A stretch of 64,000 nt of DNA. Origin: Solea solea (Eukaryota > Chordata > Actinopteri > Pleuronectiformes > Soleidae). A model generated the notes under the pieces. It ran no database searches, was not told the DNA's origin, and was given only the letters and a program-made list of their open reading frames with translations. Location of the stretch: positions 25,299,586-25,363,585 of the forward strand of contig NC_081143.1 of NCBI RefSeq assembly GCF_958295425.1, in the 5' to 3' direction. A program made the position numbers and the translations under genes. How positions within the stretch are numbered: position 1 is the stretch's first letter; the number at the start of each line of letters is the position of its first letter. Below, piece after piece: positions 13,101 to 21,700 of the stretch.

Positions 13101-15791
13101 ACCGCATATGGTTGTTTTTTTATCATTAAGCATAAATATAAAATAAATGCAGACCTGAGTAAGGATCTTTCGGACATCATTGTCTGTGTGGCTGGATTTC
13201 AGCTGTCCCAGCAGCAGTTCAGCTGTCAGACACTGGGAGGCAAAGCTGGCCACTCTGCTGCCATCGTAACCGTTAAAAACTCCGTACAGGAAACAGCCGT
13301 CCTCACTTCTGTTTGGTGGGAAAAACACAACAGAGATCGGGCTTTTTCAGGGTTTCACTTCAAGACGGAACAACAGTGAGAAAACGCGGTTCGGAACATT
13401 GGCATAAAGAAGCGTGTTGTTTTAGAACAACTACATGGGTCACAGGAGAAAGTAACAGGACAATAAATGAATTAAACTAATAAGTAAACGTAAAACCTTC
13501 AAATTTGAGCTGTGTACTTTCTTCAAACACTGCCACATGTACAGTATGTGTGCTCCAACTCGAGTGTTAGTCATAATGAATGGAATGAATGTCTGCCTTT
13601 ACCTGAGCTGTACCTGCAGCAACATGACTGGATATGTCAGTCAAACATCTGACATTAGAATGGCCTCCACATAAGGATAATATATATTTTACATAGGTGG
13701 GCTATGACACATGGACTGATAAATGAGATGCAGCTGTTGATAATAAGTCACTGTTCTCATTTACGGCTCACCTGAACCTGAGGTGAGCATCCTCATTGGG
13801 ATGACCCTGGGTTCCTTTACCATCAGGGCTGTACACACAGTTGGGGGCTGTGCCAACCCCACACATCTGGCACAGTGGCAGGTCATCTGTCCAACTCTGA
13901 TGCTGTCAGGGTGAGAAACATAGGGGCGATTAGGGAGGAAAATCCTTAGTCCAACACATAAGTAGTGATCTGTGCAGCCTATCTGGTGTAACTAGTACAA
14001 CTAGTAGGCCTGGGTGTTTCTTACAACACTTTTCACTTCACGGAAGCAGGTTCTTTGAGTAATCACCATAAAGAATTTACTACAAAAGCTGCTTTCTTAA
14101 CCTCTAACAGCAAGGGAATTGCATGTTCTTTGAGATATGCACCAGTTATCAATTGACCTCTGCTGCCACCAATTGGCTATATTCCACACTGCACCCTAGG
14201 TGATGTCAATTCTGAATTGATACAAGCATTGGTAAGTTGTACCCCATGACTAGTGCACGATTAACATATTTATTCATTTACTTATGCTTCCACCAAATCA
14301 TCATGCTCAAATTAAGACCATATTTAAGAATTAATTGTTTTACAATATGGTCTTCTAGGTATTTCATTCATCAAACTACAATTATTTTTAACAGTGAGAT
14401 AGGAAACGGGTATAATTTCACACTCCAAATATCTCACCCTCAAAAGTCTCTTGTGAACTGTGAACAAATGCAAATTGTCCAATAGAAAAATAAAAAGACA
14501 AAATCAGCCACAGGATAGATAGTTAAATGTATTCACATATAAATAATACCATCAAATAAGCAATTATTTTGCTTGAAGAATGAAGATGTGTATTAATTTA
14601 CCACATTGCTGTTACATATAGACTGACCATGCAGTAGAAGTATACTGCTGCTTTAGATTGTATATTATTTTACTATGTGTTGCTTTGCATTGGCATGCAT
14701 CATCATATGACAGCTCCTTGATTCTTTTTTGCCTTTGCCTGGATGTCATTCCCAGAACTGTGAGCAAATATTTGGAATAAGTACTGTAGACTTGTTGTCT
14801 AAAAGTATCTGGGAAAAAAACACACATAAATAATAACATTATTGATTATTCACATCTCCCCAGGTTGTGGCAACAAAACAACATACAGTCAGCCTAATTA
14901 ATATCAAACTTCTCCCTTAAACTACTGAAATAAGCACAAATAACAATTCAAAGGAACAATTTAGGGGAAACACAACACCATCTCAATACTTCTCAAAGTC
15001 TGAGCCAGAGATATTGCAGATAGGCCTAAGACAAGGACATAAAACTGCTCCTATTTCATTTATTAATTTTAATATTTGCCATTTGTTAAGAGAAAAATAT
15101 ATGTCTCATATCACATTTTAATGATAAATGTTGTCTTCATATGGAACTAATTGGTAATTATAACTTTTTTGAGATAATGATGATTTATAAGCAATAAGTG
15201 CAACATCATTTTGTATTCAATGTTATGAATCTTTTTTAACATTCTTGCTTATAAACGAAGATGCATGTGGGGCTCGGAAGTGTTGAATTTCAGGGATTAA
15301 AAACCTCTAAAGTTTGGGAAGCTGAGCTTGAATTAAAAAACTTCATCATATGCAACCACTGTGTTTGTTTACTATGTGGCTAGTTAGCTAAGTTACACAC
15401 TCACACTAACGCACCCATGGCTCATACCAGGTGCCAAAGACATGCCGGTGAGTGTAAGATGGGTGCTGACCACGCTCTCCATTTATTTTGTTAAATAATA
15501 TCTGCTTAATTTGAGAGATAAATCACTGATAAATGGCATCACTTTGACAGAGCTAACAGCTAGCATTCCTATTCACAAGCTCCACCAAAATTAGCTTGCA
15601 GTGGCATCACAGAACGACACGAAACAATAAGTGAAATAAAATAAAACAACATCGACAAACAAGAACGAAGATGAAGAAAACAATGACACGCACTGGTTAT
15701 TGTTTAATTATAACGTAACATGTTAATAAAAGTGATCAATTGTTGAGTTTTCACTTACGCTCTGCATTAAATTTCTGCGCTGCGCCGCCAT
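1027..15791 (-). CDS. tab1: TAB1, TAK1-binding protein 1 (3'-truncated by window edge)
   Basis: Adaptor that binds and activates the kinase TAK1 (MAP3K7) in TGF-beta and IL-1/TNF signalling and promotes p38-alpha autophosphorylation in the cytosol (family knowledge). Ten coding exons join in frame to about 417 residues; human TAB1 has 504. The N-terminus MAAQRRNLMQS matches the human start. Residues 12-300 form a PP2C-like domain in which the metal-binding segment reads GVFNGYDG (64-71) instead of the active GVFDGHGG, so it is a pseudophosphatase. Conserved blocks include SKPIIAEPEIHG-like AAKAKPIIAEPEIHG, LMSEGL, and RHEDMTLLIR. The p38-docking stretch IYPVSVPYSN...LSLVMPSQG (about 369-397) is nearly identical to mammals. 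The TAK1-binding C-terminus would be in the next exon, left of base 1. The N-terminal half is rather diverged and lacks about 15 residues between exons 4 and 5. Identification is very secure; whether it is the only tab1 copy cannot be told here. Confidence 0.96.
1991..2204 (-). CDS. tab1: TAB1 coding exon 9
   Basis: 214 nt, phase 0 in and phase 1 out. Reads EIVAMVAAELAQQTSLEAVA, then QSVVERVKRLHHDVYVSGRQ and RHEDMTLLIRTLNYPL. It is the last strand and helix block of the PP2C-like domain plus the start of the linker. Confidence 0.96.
3087..3174. mobile_element. hAT-like MITE terminus (fragment)
   Basis: The end GTGATTCCCACCCCTA, preceded by TATTGGTATCGTGGACCATG, is shared with the element at 4210-4719 and the fragment at 32100-32193. 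A matching left end near 2790 is too degenerate to call. Confidence 0.55.
3285..3429 (-). CDS. tab1: TAB1 coding exon 8
   Basis: 145 nt, phase 2 in and phase 0 out. Reads SAAKAKPIIAEPEIHGSHSL, then FLLLMSEGLINALESAHGPE and QANQ. One of the most conserved parts of the gene. Confidence 0.97.
3872..3933. repeat. CA-rich microsatellite
   Basis: Imperfect (CA)n interrupted by CATA and CAGA units, in a TAB1 intron. Confidence 0.9.
4210..4719. mobile_element. Non-autonomous hAT-like MITE with 8-bp target duplication
   Basis: A 510 bp element starting TAGGGGGTGTG and ending ATTCCCACCCCTA (inverted termini). It is flanked on both sides by the same 8 bp, ATGTCCAC (4202-4209 and 4720-4727). An 8-bp duplication and TAGGGG termini fit the hAT superfamily. 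There is no transposase frame inside, only AT-rich sequence with CGATAT motifs near the ends. Confidence 0.8.
4813..4924 (-). CDS. tab1: TAB1 coding exon 7
   Basis: 112 nt, phase 1 in and phase 2 out. Reads GVDSARVRQAGQIVGQSSTR and then RLGDYRVKLNYNEIDLL, matching human GQESTRRIGDYKVKYGYTDIDLL. Confidence 0.95.
4925..6771 (-). other. TAB1 intron 6
   Basis: Intron without recognisable genes. Contains GA-rich and CT-rich runs (about 5340-5375, 5655-5680, 5985-6055) and otherwise unique sequence. Confidence 0.7.
6772..6888 (-). CDS. tab1: TAB1 coding exon 6
   Basis: 117 nt, phase 1 in and out. Reads GTNRVLLCKSSSDGQNQVLQ, then a diverged run and STDNEDELQRLAALG. Human has GTNRALLCKSTVDGLQVTQL and NEDELFRLSQLG. 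Confidence 0.94.
8571..8700. repeat. Dispersed repeat, copy 1
   Basis: The block TAATTTAACAGCTTCAGAAT...GTGATGGTTAAATGTCTTG is shared with 21172-21225, followed by a similar GGGG and TTAGTGGAAAA region. Family not recognised. Confidence 0.55.
9130..9202 (+). mobile_element. Retroposon 3' tail
   Basis: CTGCCTTGAGATGATGTATG followed by TTCAGCGCTATACAAATAAA and repeated ATTGA units. This is the familiar 3' end of a teleost LINE/SINE family. The body is not recognisable upstream. Confidence 0.55.
10982..11006. repeat. (CA)n microsatellite
   Basis: Perfect (AC)12-13 run in TAB1 intron 5. Confidence 0.95.
11387..11480 (-). CDS. tab1: TAB1 coding exon 5
   Basis: 94 nt, phase 0 in and phase 1 out. 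Reads ERLKELELEVSGGATAAVAL and then ILNNKLYIANL, matching human ERLKTLEREISGGAMAVVAV. Immediately upstream is only a pyrimidine tract, so no extra coding sequence is hidden there. Confidence 0.94.
12172..12197. repeat. (GT)n microsatellite next to TAB1 exon 4
   Basis: (GT)13 located only 4 bp from the exon 4 donor GTAAAC. On the transcript it reads (AC)n directly after the splice site. Confidence 0.93.
12202..12297 (-). CDS. tab1: TAB1 coding exon 4
   Basis: 96 nt (32 codons). Reads AFDVVEKSYFETIDDTLAEK, matching human AFDVVERSFLESIDDALAEK. It ends LPHNE at donor GTAAAC. The GVPQHQLPPQYQKIL stretch that follows in human is absent here and at the start of the next exon. Confidence 0.93.
13155..13308 (-). 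CDS. tab1: TAB1 coding exon 3
   Basis: 154 nt, phase 2 in and phase 0 out. Reads CFLYGVFNGYDGSRVASFAS and then LTAELLLGQL. It carries the degenerate PP2C metal-binding motif GVFNGYDG typical of TAB1. Confidence 0.96.
13772..13902 (-). CDS. tab1: TAB1 coding exon 2
   Basis: 131 nt, phase 0 in and phase 2 out. It starts HQSWTDDLPLCQMCGVG, matching human QPSWTDDLPLCHLSGVG. Acceptor is CCTGACAG and donor GTGAGC. The second half is less conserved than in mammals. Confidence 0.92.
15759..15791 (-). CDS. tab1: TAB1 coding exon 1
   Basis: Reads MAAQRRNLMQS (residues 1-11) and ends on a codon boundary at donor GTAAGT. Human begins MAAQRRSLLQS, which fixes the start codon. Confidence 0.93.
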
Positions 15792-15794
15792 GTT
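15784..15794 (-). promoter_or_regulatory. YY1-like motif overlapping the TAB1 start codon
   Basis: The minus strand reads AACATGGCGGC, the classic YY1 consensus, with its ATG being the TAB1 initiation codon. YY1 sites that overlap start codons are known in vertebrate housekeeping genes. Occupancy here is inference. Confidence 0.5.
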
Positions 15795-16404
15795 GGACGG
15801 GTGCTGTTGCGTTCACGGACTCATCGCAAAGTCCATCTTCGTACCTGCTCTCTGAAAATTCGTTGTTACTCGGGTCAATTTAATGAACACAACTCGATAA
15901 TTAGGAAGTTGTTTTATCTTTAATAAAAGCTGTCATACAAACGTATTATCTACTAATGTTCTGTGGCGTAGATCTACAGATGAACCAAAGTGCTCAATTA
16001 AGTTTCCTACAGTACTTGAAGGCAGCGTCCATACTTTTTTTTTGCAGCGAATGTAGATTTATTTCACCGAAAGTCAACAAATATTTGTTCAATTTATTAT
16101 TAAAGAGATTTATTATTATTAATTAATTAGTTTTTATATACACACCATGATTCACAAAGCGTAAATGAAAGAAAAATAACAACACTTCCGGTGTTTTGCT
16201 ACGCTGTCTTTCCAATGGATAACAATACCGCCACCCTATGGATTTACTGTGAACTACAAATACAAGCTGCAAAAAGACATCCAATCATCACTGTCATCAC
16301 TTCGTAGTTTATAAATCTGTAGTTTACTGTTTTTCTGATACTGACAAATGTTTTTCTGAAAGCTAGTGTATTTACAAAGAAGAAGAAAAAACAAAACAGA
16401 GCAA
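15792..16404 (-). promoter_or_regulatory. TAB1 5' flank / promoter interval
   Basis: About 0.6 kb between the TAB1 ATG and the probable SYNGR1 poly(A) region. The 100 bp next to the ATG are less AT-rich than the surroundings. No TATA box is evident, and the transcription start cannot be fixed from sequence. Confidence 0.4.
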
Positions 16405-16426
16405 TTTTAACTTTACCAGTAGTTTC

Positions 16427-16440
16427 TTTATTTTTTTATT
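16427..16440 (-). terminator. Twin polyadenylation signals, probable SYNGR1 3' end
   Basis: On the minus strand AATAAA occurs at 16440-16435 and again at 16432-16427, eight bases apart, after a long AT-rich stretch. Confidence 0.5.
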
Positions 16441-17694
16441 GGTTAAAATCAAACACATCAAAAACATACATTTGTACACAATCTTATCGTTGAACGTTAC
16501 CATAACGTTTGAAAAACATATATCACAGAACACACACGTGTCTACGGCTACACTGTATAAAGTATATATGTGCATATATACTTTGATATTTTGGTCACAA
16601 TTTTTGTTGCTGTATTTTTTTTTCTTTAAATAGTAGGTATTATTATTCCAAAATAAAAACATCTCCTGAACCTGAAAGCAACATAAAGGATGAGGCGTGG
16701 ACGACCTCACCGTAGATCTTATCACAATAACACTTAAACAGACCATAGATTTTCTTTCTTTCTTTTGTCTTTGCCTTTTTTTTGTTTTTATACAGAACTG
16801 GCATAATGCCCTAAAATAAAGCATAATCCTTTGTTTAACACTATAATATACTGAATTATAGATTTACATATATTTATAGAGCAATAGATATAATTTACTC
16901 TTTAAGAAAATGGAGCGACACGTTCTTCGATGCCTAATATGTAAAATGAATGAAATAAGTTGGGAAAACAACAATAGATAAATAAACTGGTTTGTTGGTG
17001 AAGTAGTTTGACCGTCAACTGGAATGCTCTGTTTTACGATGTCAAATGCTTGGTTTTTAACGTGCTGCGGGACCAAAACGAACAAAAAAATTCAATTTCT
17101 GTGACCCTGTGTGTGTTGGGTAGACATTTTGCCCTGTGTTCATTGGATTTCGCTTGGCAGTCAGCACTAAGGCAACATTTGAGGAAAGAAAACAAAGGTG
17201 GTGGTGGGGGTGGGGGGGGGTTCTTCGGGAAAACACAGACTTCCACGCAGCAATAAAAGCAAAAAAAAAACAGGAAGAGAAGACATTTTGTTTTTAACAC
17301 ATACAAACACACTCCCATTTCACAGTCGAGGGGATGAGTTGCCCGTTGTAATGCAATACTGGAATCCTTTAATGCACCTCTAAGGGATTTCGTCAGCAAA
17401 AACTTGCGTCTTGTATCAATCGATATGCTCTGGACCTGTGTTTGCATGTGTGTCTGATCGTTTCTCTGACTGACACTGAGGACCTGCATCTGCTGCCCTG
17501 TGACCAACACCTGACAGCACCACTTCTTTCTAAACACCTCCATAAGATCCCTAATCGAAACCCAGTTTCTCCGCCATCCAACAACCTCTTCCCTGACTTC
17601 CCCTTCCACTGACTCACACATAAACCTGCGCTTTTCTTTTACCCGTCTCTAACCAAAAAAATCTGGAAAGCTGCCTGACCTGAATTCTGTTGTT

Positions 17695-17768
17695 TGCCCT
17701 GCATGTTTTAGATGTTTCGCTTGAATCAGGGGTGTTGGAGCAGGGAAACATCTAAAACATGCAGGGCA
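17695..17768. repeat. Foldback element (23-bp perfect inverted repeat)
   Basis: Arms 17695-17717 and 17746-17768 are exact reverse complements around a 28-bp loop. The arms contain CATGTTTTAGATGTTT and the loop carries GTGTTGGAGCAGGG. It belongs to a fish palindromic repeat; a diverged copy sits at 52700-52790. Confidence 0.85.
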
Positions 17769-18523
17769 GTAGGCTCCCTGGGATCAGGATTGGGAACCCC
17801 TGGTCTACACTTGGTAAAGGGCATCTGTTAAATGCATAATTCCCTGCATGTAGAAAATAACATATCTGGGTCAAAACTGACACAGTACTGCTCTGTTTTA
17901 ACCCAATGTTAGGCTGTGTTAGCTCCAGTTAGTATTGTATTGTTAGATATGATGTATCTTGATTTATCTCCTGTAGGGATAACATTGTCCTCCAGAAAGA
18001 AATCATCAGATTATGGGTCACTTCAGCCTTATAATCTGAATGTAGCCATATAGTGTCATTTCCTTCTTACCTTAAAGCGGCACAATGTAGGATTTCAACC
18101 TTCAAATAATGTCTCTGAGATTATTTTTGATGATACATCAACTAACGACAGGGTTATTGGCACCACTGTCAAAGCCTGTGCAGACCTGCATGGCCTGTAT
18201 TGGCACGATGTAACTTCTTGTTTCGGGTCTATGCCACAAAAAGAACTACATTCTTCTTTAAATGGTTGTTTGTACATTAGACGTTCACCAGTATCGTTGA
18301 GCAAACCTACATTGTGTTTCTTTAAGTAGAACAGTGTAAAGATCTCATTTAAACTTACATTGATGTGTACCCTTTGCTGTTTTGAATTGATAGACAAGTT
18401 TTTAATGATCCATTAGTAACCGTTTTGTAACTGTAACCGTTTTGTAACTGCTCTAAATGAAAAACTTTAGGCAACATCATCCAGAACCTTTCCCAATAGA
18501 GATTTATAACCCCTTCCGACATC

Positions 18524-18754
18524 TCAGTAGTCCTGGCGCTGGTAGCCGCCAGTGCCGTCGAAGGCACCATCGCTGTTGGCCTGGCCTCCTCCTCCTCCTC
18601 CTCCTCCTCCTCCTGGGCTTTCCAGGTCATCCCCACCAAAGGAGGTGTAGGGAGCTCCAGCTGCATCCTGGCTGGGGTCCATGTATTCTTGGGAGAAAAG
18701 GGCTGAGTCGGCCCCCAGCTTGTACCTCTGGAAGGCCAGGAAGGACTGGCCCGC
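18524..18754 (-). CDS. syngr1: SYNGR1 terminal exon 4a (long isoform)
   Basis: 231 nt including the stop. Starts AGQSFLAFQRYKLGADSALF and continues SQEYMDPSQD, matching human AGQAVLAFQRYQIGADSALF. Ends GGYQRQDY, like human QGYQSQGY. Between them is a fish-specific S/P/G-rich insertion with ten consecutive Gly codons. Confidence 0.96.
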   Translation of the reverse strand, partial: AGQSFLAFQRYKLGADSALFSQEYMDPSQDAAGAPYTSFGGDDLESPGGGGGGGGGGQANSDGAFDGTGGYQRQDY

Positions 18755-21700
18755 CTTGGATAGATAATCAGGGATGGAGGAGGATGGGAAAGCAAAAAAA
18801 AAAAAAAAGGTGCATAGATGTTGATGGAAAAAGTGGAGATGTAGTGTTGTTAAAGCAGGTTGAGAGAAGGGAAAAGAGAAGACAGAGACACAGGGAAACA
18901 TTGATTAGTCAGTTGGAAAGCACCTGAAGCATATTAGGTAGCCAAAGTGAGTCACTTAGTCAGAGCAGGTTAGTTCTTTAGAAAGCAGTGCAATAATATA
19001 GGCTATTTATCATCGTTCAGCTCCAGAGTGAGGGACGACACTCTATCACTAATCCATTAACTGCTGAAAAACACAACAGAGCTCGCTTTGTTCAGTAATT
19101 ATTACCTCTGCTAACAAGGTGATGCTTTCACCATCATCTGAAGTTTCACAAGGACATTTTATTTAGAGCTTTGACTCTGCTGCTGATCAGCTGTTGCAGA
19201 CAAATGGACAGATCTACCTGAAGATGCACTCAGACTGGTTTTACGTAATGAATATTGTGTGTGGACGAGGACGCTGCACACTTTCAAGCCATAAAAATAC
19301 AATAAACAGGTCAATCTCCAAAAACTATAAAGAAACAATCAATTTAGTGATTTAACTTCATAATATAATAAAGGTAGGGCATTGCTGTAAATTAATAGTT
19401 GGGTATTTTAGTAAAATACTTTTTGTTTTTTTCGCTTTTGAGTATATAGCTTTAATGGTATAGTTCAAATTTAGCCTTGTGTAGCATAATGACACGGGGA
19501 AATAAAGCTTTTTTCAAAGCAGCTTGCTTTAAGCTATAAATCATATCAATCACACAACAAAACTCTGTCTGCCTGTTATTCCTAAGATCCTGTCATATAT
19601 ACTGTACATGTAGAACCAGAACTCATTGGGTTCATAGCCGTTTTCCAGTTGTTTGGCTAAGCTATGCTATGCTAAGAGATGCTAACCAGCTTTTCTGGCT
19701 TAATATAATAAAGAAATCCTTAACTATATCGTGACCACGTTTTATGCAACACACTTAGATAAATCAATAAATACTCTGTGTACACATCTGATAAGTCACC
19801 AGGTATTTAAACTACATTCAAACAGAGACATCCCAATAAATATGAGCCACAAAGACCAACTGCGGTGTAAACCTTCACATTAATAAACGTGGTAGCACGT
19901 CATGTAAATTGTGACTGTACTCGTTAAAGGGTCATGAATTGGCGGGAAAACCCTGAAATGTAAGAAACAAATATTAATGCACCAAATGTTTTATTTTTCC
20001 TATCCAAAAAGAAAAGGCATTTCATCCACTAAACAGGAATGCAGCAATCAGCCCTCCTGGGTGTCAGTAAGAAAAGTTGTTCAATCACGGTTATTACTAA
20101 GCAGCATATTACCGGCAAAGGTGCTCAACTGTTCTTCTAACTGCTGGGTTATGAATGCACACTGGTAGTATTTGATGCTATATGGGTGTAATCACAGTGA
20201 TCAGGTGTCTAGGACCAGCTGTGGAGGTCTGAAGACAACAGGGGGCGATAAGACAGAGCAGAGTCAGACAAAAGGTTGATGAGGCTGTGGGGGAAACAGC
20301 TTGATGTATTCCTCTTCAAATGACACATTCTTAAACTTCTCCATAGAGAAGAGAGCCAGGGCGGCCTGTTGGAACAACACCCACACACTTCATGAGTTCA
20401 CATGTGCACACAACTGCATCCATCTACTGACAGATGTTACGCCACCACTCTGGTACAATGTAGACAAATGAGGAGGGGGAAAAAGTCTTACCCAGGTGAA
20501 GATGGAGAAGAAGGAGAAGGTGATGGCCGCCCGGGCAGCGTCGCCTCCCTCCCTCAGTGGGTTCTCCTCATGATTGGTCACCTGCCACTGGTTGGCCAGG
20601 AAGCAGAATCCCACAAACCACATGAAAGCCCAGAAGGCTGGAGACAAAATATCCAGGAATCATGTTAAAATAATGGCAGCAACGTAACAAGTTTACACCA
20701 AGAAAAGCCCTTCACCTTTGCCTTCAGTTTTAGGGAATTGGGGCATTTACAATGTCTCTAAATTGGGCATTACAGCATGTACACTGTATGAATTATTAAG
20801 CACAGTGAGGTAATATTGATGTTGGGCTAAAGGATAGGACAAGATAGAACAAGATATCTGGGACTGGAGACAATTCATTCAAAATAACAAGGGACCAAGG
20901 ATTGACCCCTGTGGAACACCACATGTAAAATGATTAGGCTGTAACGACATCCCCATCACTAAATTCTCCATTTCTAAGTTTCTACATTTAAAACCCAATG
21001 TGCTATCTTAGTGCAACATTAGTGTTAATCCTAATGATAAATTGTAATCATGAAATTATGACAAAAAAGTAACTTGCCCGCTTAAATGTAGAATACCTAT
21101 GTGCTTACTTACTTACTTTACTAAAAATAATTATGGTAATAAACTCTTGAAGCGGAAATATTCAGGATTTATACTCTAATTTAACAGCATCAGAGTCATT
21201 GTGATGGTTAAATGTCTTGTAACTCCCCCTACCATCGTTTAGCGGAAAACCAGCTTTGCAGGTCCACGGCTGCCGGGTACGATTTCTCAGAAACAGGATG
21301 TTGTTTAAGCACTTAAATGTATTTCAGACATCTACCTGCTTCAGAAGCTGGTCAATTTAGGTTTTAGTGAGTTATTTCTTTTAAATCTTTCGGAAAACCC
21401 TCAGGATTTAGGAGGTTGTTGAGTCTTAAAAGGGGCCGCAAGATGAGAGAGGCATTAACAAATTCAAACATGATGCAACTGCAGTATCACATGTGGCATC
21501 ACGGAGGAAACAGACACAGCTTAGTCAGAAGCAACCAGGTCTGATCGTGAACCAGTTGCTCGCATGCTTCATTAAAGTGCAAAACACTGATGTTGTTGTA
21601 GAAAAAGCAAAGCTACAGGAGGTACGAAAGACTGAAGGAGAGTCTTGTCGGGCCTCATTAAATGGCTCGACATTTGAGTGTCTTGTCGCTATTATGTCTT

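Larger units (their letters stand above)
11481..15758 (-). other. TAB1 introns 1-4
   Basis: Intron sequence between exons 5 and 1. Beside exon 5 is a purine-rich, low-complexity stretch at 11480-11760, and a (GT)n at 12172-12197 lies just upstream of exon 4's donor. Intron 1 (13903-15758) is AT-rich with nothing recognisable. Confidence 0.7.
16405..18523 (-). other. syngr1: Probable SYNGR1 (long form) 3' UTR
   Basis: Runs from the SYNGR1a stop codon to two AATAAA signals on the minus strand. It holds T-rich tracts, a (G)n/(GGT)n patch at 17198-17221 and a foldback hairpin at 17695-17768. The extent is inferred: synaptogyrin-1 mRNAs have long 3' UTRs, and no other gene is visible here. Confidence 0.45.

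Noticed and set aside
17034..17621. 195-codon minus-strand frame
   Set aside because: Low-complexity (proline run from a G tract, phenylalanine run from A tract), no recognisable domain; lies in the probable SYNGR1 3' UTR.
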